Positions 28,254 through 38,326 of a stretch of DNA of 64,000 bases are shown here, one piece after another. Within the stretch, counting starts at the first letter, position 1; the number at the start of each line of letters is the position of its first letter. The translations under genes were made by a program, and so were the position numbers. The notes beneath the pieces were generated by a model. It made no database searches and was not told the DNA's origin. It saw nothing but the letters and a program-made list of their open reading frames with translations. Location: positions 1 to 64,000 of the forward strand of contig JAQXJC010000031.1 of NCBI GenBank assembly GCA_029008115.1. Direction: 5' to 3'. Source of the DNA: Desulfovibrionaceae bacterium. GTDB taxonomy: Bacteria; Desulfobacterota; Desulfovibrionia; Desulfovibrionales; Desulfovibrionaceae.

Positions 28254-28279
28254 TCCCGGCATGTCCTTGCCGCCTCCGT

Positions 28280-28318
28280 CCCCCGGTTCTGGACATGACC
28301 GGGGGGCTTTGCTATTTT
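28280..28318 (+). terminator. terminator between the LysR gene and the OTCase-like gene
   Basis: Stem CCCCCGGT/ACCGGGGG (28280-28287, 28298-28305) with an 10-nt loop is followed by GCTTTGCTATTTT. It ends the lysR transcript, so the next gene should have its own promoter or depend on readthrough. Confidence 0.65.
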
Positions 28319-28388
28319 ATGGCATCGAAGGAAACGGCTGGGCCGCCGCGCCTTCCGCGTGGGGCCAGTCCGGACACAGGAGGCGAAC

Positions 28389-29282
28389 ATGGTGAGAAGA
28401 GTATTCACCTTGCAGGATTTGGGTCAGGCTGGGACGTGGCTGCTCATGCAGCAGGCCAATGGCATCCCCGATCCCCGGGGACGTTCCTCCTTTATGGCGG
28501 GGCGGACGGCTCTGCTGATGTTTGCGGAAGATGGACTGGCGGATCGCCTGTGCGTGACCGCCGCCGTCCGGCAGATGGGCGGGCAGGTCGTCTACGTGTC
28601 GCAGGGGCGCTGGCTGGAGGATATGCGCCGTTTTCCCATCGAGCTTTCTCCCATCTATGACTACTATGTGGACTGCGCCTATATCATGGGCCTGAGTATC
28701 AGGAGCGCGCAGGAAAAGGAAAAATACCTTTCCCGCATTCCCACCATCAATATTTCCAGCCTGGAGGCGTCTCCGGCGCATGCCATTGCGAACCTGGCCT
28801 GCATGCTGCGCTTCTCCGGTCGCCTTGAAGGCGTGCGGGTTGCGTGGATGGGCGCGCCCAACGGCACCCTGTATTCGCTGATGCAGGCAGCCGCCTATTT
28901 TCCGTTCTCCCTGCGCATGGCCCTGCCGGATACATCCCGCCTGGACAGAAATCTTTTTGACGCGCTGATTCGGGATGGCGCGCGCCTTGAGGTGGTGGAG
29001 CAGGCTGTGGAGGCCGTGAGCGGGGCGGATTATGTCTGCGTTGGCTGCGGCGAGGGGCTGACAACGGCGCAGCTTTCCCAGTGGCAGATGGACGGCTCCC
29101 TGCTGGAGCATGCCCCCGGCGCCTACGTCATGATCACATCGCGCAACATCGCGGAAACGCTTCCCGTACTGCCGCAGATACTGGAAGGCCCGCGCAGTCT
29201 CGTGCTTTTGCAGTCGGAAAATCTTCTGCGCGTGCACAAGCGCATGCTTCACTGGGTATTTGAGGAAAACGGCGAGGACTGA
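28389..29282 (+). CDS. ornithine carbamoyltransferase-fold protein lacking catalytic motifs
   Basis: A 297-residue protein with the full-length layout of an ornithine/aspartate carbamoyltransferase: N-terminal FTLQDLGQAGTWLL, VAWMGAPNGTLYSLMQAA in place of the GDGNNVANSL motif, ADYVCVGCGEG, and the C-terminal helix LLQSENLLRVHKRML in place of DQAENRLHAQ. Catalytic motifs are gone: the carbamoyl-phosphate loop STRTR reads AEDGLADRL, HPxQ reads SPAH, and HCLP reads ITSR. It is probably a pseudoenzyme. It is a close paralog of the product at 42107-42997. AGGAGG precedes the ATG. The cellular role is unknown. Confidence 0.7.
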   Translation: MVRRVFTLQDLGQAGTWLLMQQANGIPDPRGRSSFMAGRTALLMFAEDGLADRLCVTAAVRQMGGQVVYVSQGRWLEDMRRFPIELSPIYDYYVDCAYIMGLSIRSAQEKEKYLSRIPTINISSLEASPAHAIANLACMLRFSGRLEGVRVAWMGAPNGTLYSLMQAAAYFPFSLRMALPDTSRLDRNLFDALIRDGARLEVVEQAVEAVSGADYVCVGCGEGLTTAQLSQWQMDGSLLEHAPGAYVMITSRNIAETLPVLPQILEGPRSLVLLQSENLLRVHKRMLHWVFEENGED

Positions 29283-29361
29283 CGGTCGTGCGCCGGCTGA
29301 CCGCGGATACGGCCGGCCGGCGCTTCAGTGACTGCCGCGGGCATGCCGCCGGGAACGGATG

Positions 29362-29895
29362 CTATTCCATGGCGATGTCGTACTGTTCCAGCTTGTCCAG
29401 AACGGCGGCGAGGGCCATGGCCATGGTGCCCGCAATGGCAGCCGCGCAGGCGGCCGGCACATCCGGCAGGTCTTTGTGCATAAGGCGCTGGAAGAAGAGG
29501 CGGGGACATTCCTGCTGCTTTTCCAGCGCTATCTGTTCCATATAGGCGGCAAAAGGCCCGTCGATGAAGGCGTCGGCCTCCGCTTCATTCATGCCGCCGC
29601 GCGCCTGCAAGAGGGCTTTTGTCTGGCGGAGATAGGCCACAAGCACGCTGTTGGGCGCATTGCGCATCAGACCGCTGGTGACAACGGCATGGATGAAGGC
29701 GGTCCATTCCTCCAGCATGCGCCGCTGCCCTTCGCCGTACAGGTATTCTTCGGGCATGCCGGCGGCGATGGCCAGGCGCAGTACGCCCGTGGTATCGGTA
29801 TTCAGCGCGAACAGAATGCAGGCGGCTTCCACGCCCTGGCTGAAGGAAAGCGGTTTCTTTGCGGCTTCCGCCGCTTCAGGCGTTGCGGTGCTCAT
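29362..29895 (-). CDS. conserved-looking protein of unknown function, coupled to queC
   Basis: A 177-residue, mostly helical, acidic protein with no signal peptide or membrane segment. I do not recognise a family. Its ATG overlaps the queC stop (ATGA), so it is translated with queC, and it ends a three-gene unit nuclease-queC-this gene. Codon use matches its neighbours, which argues that it is a real gene. Confidence 0.75.
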   Translation of the reverse strand: MSTATPEAAEAAKKPLSFSQGVEAACILFALNTDTTGVLRLAIAAGMPEEYLYGEGQRRMLEEWTAFIHAVVTSGLMRNAPNSVLVAYLRQTKALLQARGGMNEAEADAFIDGPFAAYMEQIALEKQQECPRLFFQRLMHKDLPDVPAACAAAIAGTMAMALAAVLDKLEQYDIAME

Positions 29896-30632
29896 GCGTT
29901 GCTCCTTTCCGGCGCGTGCCGGGACGGGGAGGGACCCTGCTCCAGATAGGCGGCATAGCCTGCGGCGCGCAGACGACAGGCGGGACACTGGCCGCAGCCG
30001 TAGCCCCACACGTGCCGCTTGCTGCGGTCCCCCAGATAGCAGGTGTGACTTTCTTCCAGTATTACTTCCACCAGGGCCTGACCGCCCAGTGCATGGGCAA
30101 GCTGCCATGTGGCGGCCTTGTCTATCCACATGAGCGGCGTGTGTATGACAAAGTCCGCCGCCATGCCGATATTTAACGCTACCTGCATGGCTTTCATGGC
30201 ATCGTCGCGGCAGTCTGGGTAGCCGGAGGAGTCTGTTTCGCAGACGCCAGTGACGAGATGGCGTATGCCCCTGTCATAGGCCCAGGCCGCGGCCATGGTC
30301 AGGAAGAGCAGATTGCGGCCCGGCACAAAGGTATTGGGCAGGCCGTCCTCCCGATCCGCAATGGCCATCTGCGAAGTCAGGGACGTGTTATGCAGCTGGG
30401 CAAAGAGGCCGATGTCCAGCAGGCTGTCCCCCGCAAGGCGCGCATCCCAGGCAGGATTCAGGCGGCGTATGGCTGTGCGCACCCGCTGGCGGCAGTCCAG
30501 CTCCACTTCATGCCGCTGGCCGTAGCGGTAGCCCAGCGTGGATACGGACTGGAAGTGTTCCAGCGCCCATGCCAGGCAGGTTGCGGAATCCTGGCCGCCG
30601 GAAAAGACGACGAGAGCTGCGGCATTGTCCAT
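29892..30632 (-). CDS. queC: 7-cyano-7-deazaguanine synthase QueC
   Basis: ATP-dependent enzyme converting 7-carboxy-7-deazaguanine to preQ0, on the way to queuosine in tRNA or deazapurines in DNA. The 246-residue protein has the PP-loop [33 protein letters not shown], and the zinc site with one Cys in HTCYLGD plus [17 protein letters not shown] precedes the ATG. No other queuosine genes are in the window. Confidence 0.94.
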   Translation of the reverse strand: MDNAAALVVFSGGQDSATCLAWALEHFQSVSTLGYRYGQRHEVELDCRQRVRTAIRRLNPAWDARLAGDSLLDIGLFAQLHNTSLTSQMAIADREDGLPNTFVPGRNLLFLTMAAAWAYDRGIRHLVTGVCETDSSGYPDCRDDAMKAMQVALNIGMAADFVIHTPLMWIDKAATWQLAHALGGQALVEVILEESHTCYLGDRSKRHVWGYGCGQCPACRLRAAGYAAYLEQGPSPSRHAPERSNA

Positions 30633-30640
30633 AAGGTCTC

Positions 30641-31396
30641 CTAACGGTCGCCCGCATCCGGCCAGAACGGACAGATGCGCGCCGGAGCGAAGCCTGCCTC
30701 AAAGGCTGCCCCCAGCGAATCGAAGGTCACGCGGTTGCGGGGATTGATGTTTCCGGCGGCGGCACAGCCTTCCGGGAAGAAGCGGTGGGAATTCCTGTTG
30801 CCCACATAGCGCGCCCGCCAGGCAGGCATGGTCTTCAGCGGCCCCCACATGCCGCGCCCCGCCTGCATGGCCTCGCGCTGAAGCTGGAGCAGGGTACGGA
30901 CATAGTCGGGATCGTTGTCCTTGTGCATGTAGACAAAGGCCGCGCCTTCCCGCACCATGAGCTGGTTCACAGAGGAACCATCCTCCAGCCGTACATCGGC
31001 CAGCAGGCGCTTGTAGTGGTCGCGATCCTGCCCGCCGGCGGCACGCAGGGAAAGTTCCCGCCCCCGCACTGTCTGCTGGAGCAGGGCGGTGGCTTCGGCG
31101 GCATAGAACTGCGCGGGGCTGTCTCCGTGCGCAACTTCGGGAGTGTCAATGCCGAGCAGGCGCACCTTCCGCCCGTCGGCCAGTTTCAGTGTATCGCCAT
31201 CATAGCAGTGCACCGCGCGGCCGCGCGGGGATTCCCCGGCCTGAGGCGTGGCGCAGGGAATGGCAGGGATGCAGAGCAGCGCAGCCAGCAGCATGGTGCG
31301 GCAGAACCGTCCCATCCGGGAACGCAGGGAAAAGGTTCCGGGCACGTTCCGGGGCTGCACCGGAACCGGGCGGGCGGATAGCAGGGGAATGCGCAT
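30641..31396 (-). CDS. secreted thermonuclease-family (SNase) nuclease with C-terminal Cys/His extension
   Basis: A 251-residue exported nuclease. The hydrophobic stretch [19 protein letters not shown] after a basic lead is a signal peptide, preceded by an unusually long n-region if the strong AGGAGG-linked ATG at 31396 is used. The SNase domain has [24 protein letters not shown], the Arg in YKRLLADV and [11 protein letters not shown]. The last 55 residues ([15 protein letters not shown] to [23 protein letters not shown]) resemble the small Ada-like metal-binding motif found at the end of other bacterial nucleases. It is followed by queC after 8 nt. Confidence 0.85.
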   Translation of the reverse strand: MRIPLLSARPVPVQPRNVPGTFSLRSRMGRFCRTMLLAALLCIPAIPCATPQAGESPRGRAVHCYDGDTLKLADGRKVRLLGIDTPEVAHGDSPAQFYAAEATALLQQTVRGRELSLRAAGGQDRDHYKRLLADVRLEDGSSVNQLMVREGAAFVYMHKDNDPDYVRTLLQLQREAMQAGRGMWGPLKTMPAWRARYVGNRNSHRFFPEGCAAAGNINPRNRVTFDSLGAAFEAGFAPARICPFWPDAGDR

Positions 31397-31445
31397 GCGG
31401 GCCTCCTGCCGGAGCAGGCGGCGCCGCGCCCTTTTGCCACGTGGG

Positions 31446-31475
31446 AAAAAAAGCGACGGCGCCGCAGGCGGCATA
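31446..31475 (-). terminator. rpoD terminator
   Basis: On the minus strand, right after the rpoD stop, a short GC-rich stem (GCGGC-GCC-GTCGC) leads into seven T residues (31446-31452). The stem is small but the U-run is good. Confidence 0.5.
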
Positions 31476-33245
31476 TCAGTTTTCGTAATAGGAGCGGAGG
31501 GGCTGGCTGCGAACGGGATGGCGCAGCTTGCGCAGGGCCTTGGCCTCAATCTGGCGGATGCGTTCACGGGTGACGTTGAACAGCCGGCCCACTTCTTCCA
31601 GCGTGTGATCGGACTTTTCGCCGATGCCGAAGCGCTTGCGGAGCACCTGTTCCTCGCGCGGGGTGAGGTCGGCCAGCACACTGGCCAGCTGTTCGGACAG
31701 CTTGGTGTTGATGACTTCTTCCGCAGGTGCCACAGCCTTCTTGTCCTCGATGAAGTCCCCGAGGCTGGAGTCTTCCTCGTCCCCGATGGGCGTTTCCAGC
31801 GAGATGGGCTCCTTGGCGATTTTCAGCACCTTCTTCACCTTGTCCACGGGATAGTCCATGCGCTCCGCAATTTCCTCCGGCGTGGGATCGCGCCCCAGCT
31901 CCTGCACCAGATAGCGGGAGGTGCGGATGAGCTTGTTGATGGTTTCGATCATGTGCACGGGGATGCGGATGGTGCGCGCCTGATCCGCGATGGCGCGGGT
32001 AATGGCCTGCCGTATCCACCACGTGGCGTAGGTGGAGAACTTGTAGCCGCGCTGGTATTCAAACTTGTCCACGGCCTTCATCAGGCCGATATTGCCTTCC
32101 TGGATGAGATCAAGGAACTGGAGCCCGCGGTTGGTGTACTTCTTGGCAATGGACACCACAAGGCGCAGGTTTGAGCGGATGAGCTCCTGCTTGGCGCGCA
32201 TGGCGGCGTTGTTGCCGCGCTTGATGCGCCACAGCACTTCTTCCAGGTCGTTTACCTGATGGCAGCATTTTTCCTGGAGCCGGCGCAGGATTTCGATCTT
32301 GCCGATGATCATTTCCTTGAAGGAGAACAGCTCGTCTACCGTAAGATGCAGTTCCCTGGCCGCCTCCGCCGGGGGAATCTCGCGATTTTCAAGGCCGTCG
32401 AACAGGGCCTGTATTTCCGCCTGCGTCTTGCCGGTGGAAAGAATGTAGGCGGAAAGGTCGCGCTGGCAGTTGTGCATCTGGCGCACATAGTCCTCAACGG
32501 TCTCGATGATGCGATCGATGAGCGTTTTTTCCAGCTTGATGTCGCGCAGGCGCACCACGATCTCTTCCTTGAAGGCCATGATTTCTTTCTGCACAACGGT
32601 GACGCGGCGCTCCAGCGTGTTGCACTCGTCCAGCTTCTTGTAGATTTTCTTCTTTTTCTTGAAGACCTGCTTGATCTCGTCCAGCAGCAGGATGACGCGC
32701 GAACGCTGGTTCATTTCGTCTTCGCTGGGGTCGTCTTCCTCAATGGTCTTGACCACGTCCTTCAGCTTGATGCGGTTCAGGCGCAGGTCTTCTCCAACAT
32801 TGATCAGCTCCTCGACAGCCACGGGGACTTCCACCAGGGCGTACAGCACGTCCTGCTCCCCCATTTCGATCTTCTTGGCGATGACCACTTCGCCATCCCT
32901 GTCCAGCAGGGGAACGGCGCCCATTTCGCGCAGATACATGCGGACGGGGTCTGTGCTGCGCGAGGAATAGTCGGCGGATTCCTCTTCCTCGGTGAGTTCG
33001 AGCGTCTCTTCGGCAATGTCGTCATCGGTTTCGCCCGGGCTGGTGGAAACGCGCTTGCCATCCTTTTCGGACTCAACAATGGCGATTTCCATCTGCTCGA
33101 AAATGCCGATGATCTCTTCGAATTGCTCGGGGGAGCTCATCTCCACAGGCAGGGCCTTGTTCACCTCGTCGAAGGTGAGGAAGCCGGTGCCCTTGCCCTT
33201 GGCGATGAGAGTTTTGATCTGCTGTATGTCTTTAAGATTGCCCAT
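31476..33245 (-). CDS. rpoD: primary RNA polymerase sigma factor RpoD (sigma70)
   Basis: Housekeeping sigma factor, 589 residues. Region 1.1 spans about 1-80, followed by an acidic stretch. Region 1.2 contains [11 protein letters not shown] and regions 2.1-2.4 contain [29 protein letters not shown] and [14 protein letters not shown]. Region 3 and region 4 have [15 protein letters not shown] and the helix-turn-helix [27 protein letters not shown]. Its ATG lies inside the last codons of dnaG (14-nt overlap) with GGGAGAGG, so the two genes are tightly coupled in the macromolecular synthesis operon. Confidence 0.97.
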   Translation of the reverse strand: MGNLKDIQQIKTLIAKGKGTGFLTFDEVNKALPVEMSSPEQFEEIIGIFEQMEIAIVESEKDGKRVSTSPGETDDDIAEETLELTEEEESADYSSRSTDPVRMYLREMGAVPLLDRDGEVVIAKKIEMGEQDVLYALVEVPVAVEELINVGEDLRLNRIKLKDVVKTIEEDDPSEDEMNQRSRVILLLDEIKQVFKKKKKIYKKLDECNTLERRVTVVQKEIMAFKEEIVVRLRDIKLEKTLIDRIIETVEDYVRQMHNCQRDLSAYILSTGKTQAEIQALFDGLENREIPPAEAARELHLTVDELFSFKEMIIGKIEILRRLQEKCCHQVNDLEEVLWRIKRGNNAAMRAKQELIRSNLRLVVSIAKKYTNRGLQFLDLIQEGNIGLMKAVDKFEYQRGYKFSTYATWWIRQAITRAIADQARTIRIPVHMIETINKLIRTSRYLVQELGRDPTPEEIAERMDYPVDKVKKVLKIAKEPISLETPIGDEEDSSLGDFIEDKKAVAPAEEVINTKLSEQLASVLADLTPREEQVLRKRFGIGEKSDHTLEEVGRLFNVTRERIRQIEAKALRKLRHPVRSQPLRSYYEN

Positions 33246-34965
33246 TACGCCTCTCCCAATTTTCCTGCAATGCGCGTAGGTAGTCCCGTTCCGCGTTGAA
33301 GTCGCCGCTGCGCGCGTTTTCCCGCAGCGCGGCCAGAAGCGAGGAAGTTTGCGACACTGAATAGAATTTGTCCAGACTTTTCACCAGGGCGTCCAGCTCC
33401 CTGTCGCCGGAATCCCGCGGAGGGGCCTCCCCCGCGCGGCATTTCGTCCAGAAGGCCTTTTCCCGTTCATCCAGATGGTAGACCGCCTCTTCCGGGCCGT
33501 ACTCCTCAAGTTTTTCCCACAGGGCGCGGGCGATGGCTGAGGTGAGCACCATATCGGCGCCGCACTGGCGCAAATCCTCCAGCCGGTGAGGATAGCGCAC
33601 CGCATACATGAGTATTTCACGGTCGCGCATGTTTGTGCGCGCTCTGGCGGAGAGCAGAGTCTGTCCGGCGTTCGTTTTACTGCGCTCTTTGAGCTCGGCC
33701 ACCCCCTGCCGCAGCACAGCCTCGGACAGGCCGAGGTGCTGGGAGAGGCGTGAGGCATACGGACTGAACAGTTCCGGCACTTCTACCTTCGTCAGAAAAT
33801 TTCTCGCCCATTCCACACCTTCGCGCGGGGCCAGCTCCCGCAGCACGTGGACGCAGAATTCCAGCCCGTCCGGCGCCCGGCGCTGCAATTCCTCGAAGGC
33901 TTCGGGGCCGGCCGTGCGCAGCAGGCTGTCTATGTCCTCGCCCTCGGGCATGAGCACCACGCGGCAGCCCAGACCGCGCGTCAGCAGCATTTCGCTGGAG
34001 CGGAGGGCGGCCTTGCGTCCGGCGCGGTCGCCGTCAAACAGCAGTATCAGCGAGGAGGTGAAGCCCGACAGGCGCTTGATCTGCTCCGGCGTCAGGGCTG
34101 TGCCCAGCACGCCCACGGCATGGTCGTAGCCGTACTGGTGCAGGGTCAGCACATCCATATATCCTTCCGTCAGGAGCGCGCATCCTCTGGCGGAGATGCC
34201 GCGCCGCGCCTGCGCCAGTCCGTACAGCTGATCGCCCTTCTTGTAGATGGGGCTGTCCGCGCTGTTGATGTACTTGGCCTCGTCCTCGTCCGCAATGATA
34301 CGGCCGCCAAAGGCGATAATCTGATTGGACAGGTTCCTGATGGGAAAAATCATGCGCCCGCGGAAGCGATCGTACGCACGGCCGCTGCGGTCGCTGCGCC
34401 CCAGCAGGCCGGCCTCCACAGCCATGCGCTGATCAAAGCCGGCACGGTGCAGCACCGCGCTCAGCGCGCTCCATTCCCGCCGCGCCCAGCCCAGACCGAA
34501 GCGTTCCACAATGGCCGGAGAAAGCCCGCGCCGTTCAATGTAGTCCCGGCATTCCCCGCCGCAGTCCTCCGTCAGATTCTGCGCAAAATGGCTGGCGGCC
34601 AGCTCGTACATGCGCAGCATCTGCTGACGCACGCCGCGTTCCCTGCGGGCCTGCCCGGCATCCCGGCCGCCGTTCCGGCTGTCCAGCGTGACGCCTGCCT
34701 CGGCGGCCAGCTGCTCCAGAGCTTCGCGGAACTCCAGCCCGTTGATGCGCGCATAGAAGTCAAAGACGTCCCCGGAGGCCTGGCAGCCAAAACAGTAGAA
34801 CATGCCCTCCTCCTCATTGACGCTGAAGGAGGGCTTGGTTTCCTGATGAAAGGGGCAGGGAGCCGTCCAGCGCGGGCCGTTACGCTTCAGCTCAACGTAG
34901 CGGCGCACGATGTCGGCAATATTCAGCCTTTCCTTGATGGTGCGGATTGCTTGCTTTCGATCCAT
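33232..34965 (-). CDS. dnaG: DNA primase DnaG
   Basis: Makes RNA primers at the replication fork. The 577-residue protein has the N-terminal zinc finger [25 protein letters not shown] (pieces CPFH and CFGC), the catalytic TOPRIM core with [16 protein letters not shown] and [13 protein letters not shown], and a C-terminal helicase-interacting region. The start [14 protein letters not shown] is preferred; an upstream in-frame start overlapping mutS2 would add 19 residues rich in Ala. It follows mutS2 by 40 nt and overlaps rpoD. Confidence 0.95.
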   Translation of the reverse strand: MDRKQAIRTIKERLNIADIVRRYVELKRNGPRWTAPCPFHQETKPSFSVNEEEGMFYCFGCQASGDVFDFYARINGLEFREALEQLAAEAGVTLDSRNGGRDAGQARRERGVRQQMLRMYELAASHFAQNLTEDCGGECRDYIERRGLSPAIVERFGLGWARREWSALSAVLHRAGFDQRMAVEAGLLGRSDRSGRAYDRFRGRMIFPIRNLSNQIIAFGGRIIADEDEAKYINSADSPIYKKGDQLYGLAQARRGISARGCALLTEGYMDVLTLHQYGYDHAVGVLGTALTPEQIKRLSGFTSSLILLFDGDRAGRKAALRSSEMLLTRGLGCRVVLMPEGEDIDSLLRTAGPEAFEELQRRAPDGLEFCVHVLRELAPREGVEWARNFLTKVEVPELFSPYASRLSQHLGLSEAVLRQGVAELKERSKTNAGQTLLSARARTNMRDREILMYAVRYPHRLEDLRQCGADMVLTSAIARALWEKLEEYGPEEAVYHLDEREKAFWTKCRAGEAPPRDSGDRELDALVKSLDKFYSVSQTSSLLAALRENARSGDFNAERDYLRALQENWERRNGQS

Positions 34966-35005
34966 GATTCCCCGGAGTGGAGGCGCAGCGGCGGCGGCAG
35001 AGGCG

Positions 35006-37342
35006 TCAGCGGAAGGTGACAACAGTCATGCCGTCACCCCCTCTGTCTTCGGGGGCGAGACTGAATTCCCTGATTGCGGGAAAGCTCCGCAGGAAGTTGT
35101 GTATCTCTTTGCGCAGGATGCCCGTGCCTCGGCCGTGGACAATTTCAACCCCTTCAAAGCCTGCCAGCAGCGCCTTGTCCAGAAATTGTTCCACTTCGCG
35201 TATAGCTACATCAGCACGTTTGCCGCGCAAGTCAAGTGTCAATGCAGTATGCCCGTCTCCGGCAACGCGGGCCGGCGCCTGCCGCTGCGCGGGAGCAACG
35301 GCCGTAACAGGCTCGATATCCTGGATATTTGCCCACAGGCACACGCCGTTCATGTCAAGGCGGACTTTTTTGCGGCGGCCATCGATTTCCATGATGTTTC
35401 CGCGCTTGCCAAAGGGGCGGTACAGAACCTGCTGTCCCAGCGCAAGGTCGGAAGCCTGCACGGGCGGGGCGGTCACCTCCGCTGCGGGAGCCTTGGGGGC
35501 CAGCTCCGCCCGCAGGCGGGACATTTCCTTCAGAGCCTGCCTGTGCGTGGCCTTGCCTTCCTTCCACGCGCGCATGAGCTCTCCGGCCTTCTGGCGCACT
35601 TCCTCATGCAGCCTGCTGCGTTCGCGCTCAAAGCGTTCCTGCAGCTGCGCCTTTTGCCGGCGCTGCTTTTCCAGTTCCCCGTGCAGGGCGGCCAGTTCCT
35701 TTTCGCGGGCCACGGCCAGCTCGTTGAGGCGGGTCATGACGGCGCTGGCATCCTGTCCGTCCAGCAGCAGATACTGCTCGGCACGCCGCAGCACGCTTTC
35801 CGGCATGCCATGCTCGCGGGCCACATCCAGAGCCTGGCTCGCGCCGACCTGATCATAGGCCAGCCTGAACAGGGGCTTTCTGGTACCGGGATCGAAAAGC
35901 ACGGAGGCCGCGCGCGCCTTTTCACGGGTGAGGGCATAGGCCTTCAGCGCCGGGAAGTGAGTAGCCGCCAGCACATAGGCGTCATTGTCCAGCAGTTCGT
36001 CCAGCAGGGCCTGCGCCAGCGCCGCTCCCTGTGCCGGGTCGGTACCGGCGCCGAACTCGTCCAGCAGTACCAGCGTACCGCTGTCCATGTATTTCCACGA
36101 TTTGGCAAGATGCTGTATCTGGGCGGTGAAGGTGGAAACATGGTCGTCCAGGCTCTGCTCATCGCCAATAAAGGCGTCAATGCGCTGCCAGCAGGGCAGA
36201 TGGGAGCCTCTGGCCGCAGGTACGGGCAGCCCGGCCAGCGTCATGGCGGCCGCGAGCCCCAGCGTCTTCAGGCAGACGGTCTTTCCGCCGGCATTGCCGC
36301 CGGAGATAATCAGGCCCCGTTCGCCGGGACGCAGGAGAATGTCCAGCGGATGCACGGCGTCAAGGGCCCTGCGCGCGGAACCGGCGGCCAGAGCCAGCAG
36401 AGGATGGCGGGCCTGGAGCAGTTCCACCGTGCCGTCGCCTTCCGTCACGGTCACGCAATGCCCGTCATAGCGTTCACCAAGGCGAACCCTGGCAAAGAGC
36501 ACGTCCAGATCGCGGAGAAGCTCTCCGGCGGCGCGCATGCCCGGCATTTCCGCGCGAAGCAGATCCGCCAGATATTGCAGAACCCTGTTTTCTTCCTCGC
36601 GTTCCTGCCGCTTGAGCTCCTGAAGCCTGTTATTGATCTCCACCAGAAACATGGGCTCAAAATAGCAGGTTTCGCCCGTTTGCGACCAGTCGTGGATGAT
36701 ACCCTGCATGCGGCCCTTGAAGTTGGCCTTGAGCGGCAGAACATAGCGATCGGAGGCCAGCGTCATGAACTCGTCCTGTAGATAGGCGAGCATGTTGTAC
36801 TGGATGGCATAGTCCTTGACCTTGCGCATGCAGCTCTGGTGCAGGCGGCGCAGCTCCGTGCGCACCAGATACAGCTCCGGCGAGCTTTCGTCCTTCAGGA
36901 AGCCATCGTCGGAAAGGCAGCGTTCCAGCGCGGGGGCAAGCTGCTGCGGCAGCGTGCAGCCTTCCGCCAGCGCCAGCAGGTCGGGCCACTGGCGGGGGGC
37001 ATCGCCCTGCCGCAGGGAATCGACAGCCCGCCTGGCCAGCCGCAGGACTTCCCGCAGCGCCCAGAAGGCGTCTAAATCCAGGCGCGGACGGGCCGCTCCG
37101 GCTTCCTGAAGCACGCCGCGCACATCTGGAAAGGCGCTCATGCGGAAGGCGGCATCCCCGCCGGCTCCCGCCCAGGTGCGACACTGCTCATAAAGGCGCG
37201 CCGCATGGTGCACATCCTCAATGCGCGTGAAGGGACGCAGGCGCATGGCGGCCTCCCGCCCGGTTTCGGAAACGCAGTAGCCGGCGAGACAGTCGATGAC
37301 CTTGGTATATTCGAGGGCCTGAAGCGTGCGCTCGTGGATCAT
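35006..37342 (-). CDS. mutS2: endonuclease MutS2
   Basis: MutS-family ATPase with a C-terminal Smr nuclease domain; known members suppress homologous recombination or act on collided ribosomes. The 778-residue protein has the core domain, Walker A SGGNAGGKTVCLK, Walker B LVLLDEFGAGTDP, a long coiled coil rich in Glu/Arg/Gln (about 510-600), and the Smr domain with LDLRGKRAD and HGRGTGIL. It has AAGGG before the ATG. It is inserted between yqeY and dnaG in this operon. Confidence 0.95.
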   Translation of the reverse strand: MIHERTLQALEYTKVIDCLAGYCVSETGREAAMRLRPFTRIEDVHHAARLYEQCRTWAGAGGDAAFRMSAFPDVRGVLQEAGAARPRLDLDAFWALREVLRLARRAVDSLRQGDAPRQWPDLLALAEGCTLPQQLAPALERCLSDDGFLKDESSPELYLVRTELRRLHQSCMRKVKDYAIQYNMLAYLQDEFMTLASDRYVLPLKANFKGRMQGIIHDWSQTGETCYFEPMFLVEINNRLQELKRQEREEENRVLQYLADLLRAEMPGMRAAGELLRDLDVLFARVRLGERYDGHCVTVTEGDGTVELLQARHPLLALAAGSARRALDAVHPLDILLRPGERGLIISGGNAGGKTVCLKTLGLAAAMTLAGLPVPAARGSHLPCWQRIDAFIGDEQSLDDHVSTFTAQIQHLAKSWKYMDSGTLVLLDEFGAGTDPAQGAALAQALLDELLDNDAYVLAATHFPALKAYALTREKARAASVLFDPGTRKPLFRLAYDQVGASQALDVAREHGMPESVLRRAEQYLLLDGQDASAVMTRLNELAVAREKELAALHGELEKQRRQKAQLQERFERERSRLHEEVRQKAGELMRAWKEGKATHRQALKEMSRLRAELAPKAPAAEVTAPPVQASDLALGQQVLYRPFGKRGNIMEIDGRRKKVRLDMNGVCLWANIQDIEPVTAVAPAQRQAPARVAGDGHTALTLDLRGKRADVAIREVEQFLDKALLAGFEGVEIVHGRGTGILRKEIHNFLRSFPAIREFSLAPEDRGGDGMTVVTFR

Positions 37343-37362
37343 GTGTTGCCCTTGGAAGCTGT

Positions 37363-37818
37363 TTAGCGGGACAGGCGCTGGCGGACGGCGGCGGAAAGGG
37401 CCTTGCCGTCTACGCGGCCGGTGTAGGCGCCCATAATGGCGCTCATGACCTTGCCCATGTCCTTGGGAGAGGAGGCGCCGGTGCCGCGCACGGCCTCCTC
37501 AATGGCGGCGGCCAGTTCATCCTCCGTCAGCGGTTTGGGCAGGTAGCTCTGGAGAATGGACAGCTCGGCAGCTTCCTTTTCCGCCAGATCGGGCCGGCCG
37601 GCGGCATTGTACTGTTCGATGGAATCCTGACGCTGCTTGCCCTGCTTGATGATGACGGCCATCATTTCGGCATCGTCCAGCATGCCGCCATTGCGGCGCA
37701 GTTCGACAAGCTGATTCTTGGCCGCCGTTTTCAGCAGACGCAGGACGCTCAGGCGCACGGCGTCCTTGGCCTTGTAGGCCTTCACATAGTCCTGATCAAT
37801 CAGTTCGGAAAGAGTCAT
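37363..37818 (-). CDS. yqeY: GatB/YqeY domain protein
   Basis: The 151-residue helical protein is related to the tail domain of amidotransferase GatB and is often encoded beside rpsU and dnaG. It has LRLLKTAAKNQLVE, LPKPLTEDEL, KDMGKVMSAIMGAYTGRVDGKALSAAVRQRL, the family hallmark. The ATG follows AAGG at 8 nt. A direct role in tRNA-dependent amidation is proposed from homology only. Confidence 0.92.
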   Translation of the reverse strand: MTLSELIDQDYVKAYKAKDAVRLSVLRLLKTAAKNQLVELRRNGGMLDDAEMMAVIIKQGKQRQDSIEQYNAAGRPDLAEKEAAELSILQSYLPKPLTEDELAAAIEEAVRGTGASSPKDMGKVMSAIMGAYTGRVDGKALSAAVRQRLSR

Positions 37819-37905
37819 GGCGGTGCCTTGGTACTGGGTTGAAAGAGTATGCGGCTGACAGAGGCCGCCGTGCCGGCGCAGCCTCCGGCGGACGCGGAAG
37901 CCACG

Positions 37906-37943
37906 AAAAAATGCGGGAAACCCATGCAGCATGAGTTCCCCGC
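37906..37943 (-). terminator. terminator/attenuator after rpsU
   Basis: The minus-strand transcript past rpsU folds GCGGGGAACTCAT with ATGGGTTTCCCGC and runs into ATTTTTTCG. It lies between rpsU and yqeY and would let rpsU be made in excess over yqeY-mutS2-dnaG-rpoD. Confidence 0.7.
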
Positions 37944-37964
37944 TGAAAGCCTTGACAAGCAGAA

Positions 37965-38168
37965 CTAGGCGACGTTCATCTTGCGAATCTTTTTCATCAG
38001 ACGCTTGCGAGCGGCGGCCTTCTTCTTTTTGCGCATCACGCTCGGCTTTTCATAGCTCTGACGCTTCTTCATTTCGGAAAGAACGCCGGCCTTTTCCACC
38101 TGCTTCTTGAAGCGGCGGAGCGCGATGTCGAAGTTGTAATCTTCTTCATTCAAAAATACACCGGGCAA
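37965..38168 (-). CDS. rpsU: 30S ribosomal protein S21
   Basis: Small basic ribosomal protein, 67 residues, starting (M)[19 protein letters not shown]. The middle is the S21 signature ([24 protein letters not shown]), followed by the basic tail [18 protein letters not shown]. The only sensible start is TTG at 38166-38168, which has an almost perfect Shine-Dalgarno AAGGGGGTGA. It heads the macromolecular synthesis operon, and its 5' leader folds into two abutting hairpins (separate entry). Confidence 0.93.
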   Translation of the reverse strand: MPGVFLNEEDYNFDIALRRFKKQVEKAGVLSEMKKRQSYEKPSVMRKKKKAAARKRLMKKIRKMNVA

Positions 38169-38194
38169 AAAAATCACCCCCTTTTGCCGTCGGT

Positions 38195-38229
38195 ACTTCC
38201 CCGCAGGGAAGTCTCCTGCATTGCAGGAG
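38195..38229 (-). promoter_or_regulatory. tandem hairpins in the rpsU leader
   Basis: In the minus-strand leader, CTCCTGC-AAT-GCAGGAG (38229-38213) is followed with no gap by ACTTCCC-TGCG-GGGAAGT (38212-38195). Both stems are perfect 7-bp helices and can stack end to end. They lie 27-61 nt before the TTG start, just upstream of the Shine-Dalgarno. Ribosomal protein leaders often bind their own product; that is inference here. Confidence 0.6.
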
Positions 38230-38326
38230 AGAAACATTCATAGCTCAGCTCCCTCATTTTGGCAAGCAGAAATCCTTCCTTCCGGAAAAATTTTCTGACG
38301 CACCTGTCCCGTGCCGGGAAATTCCG

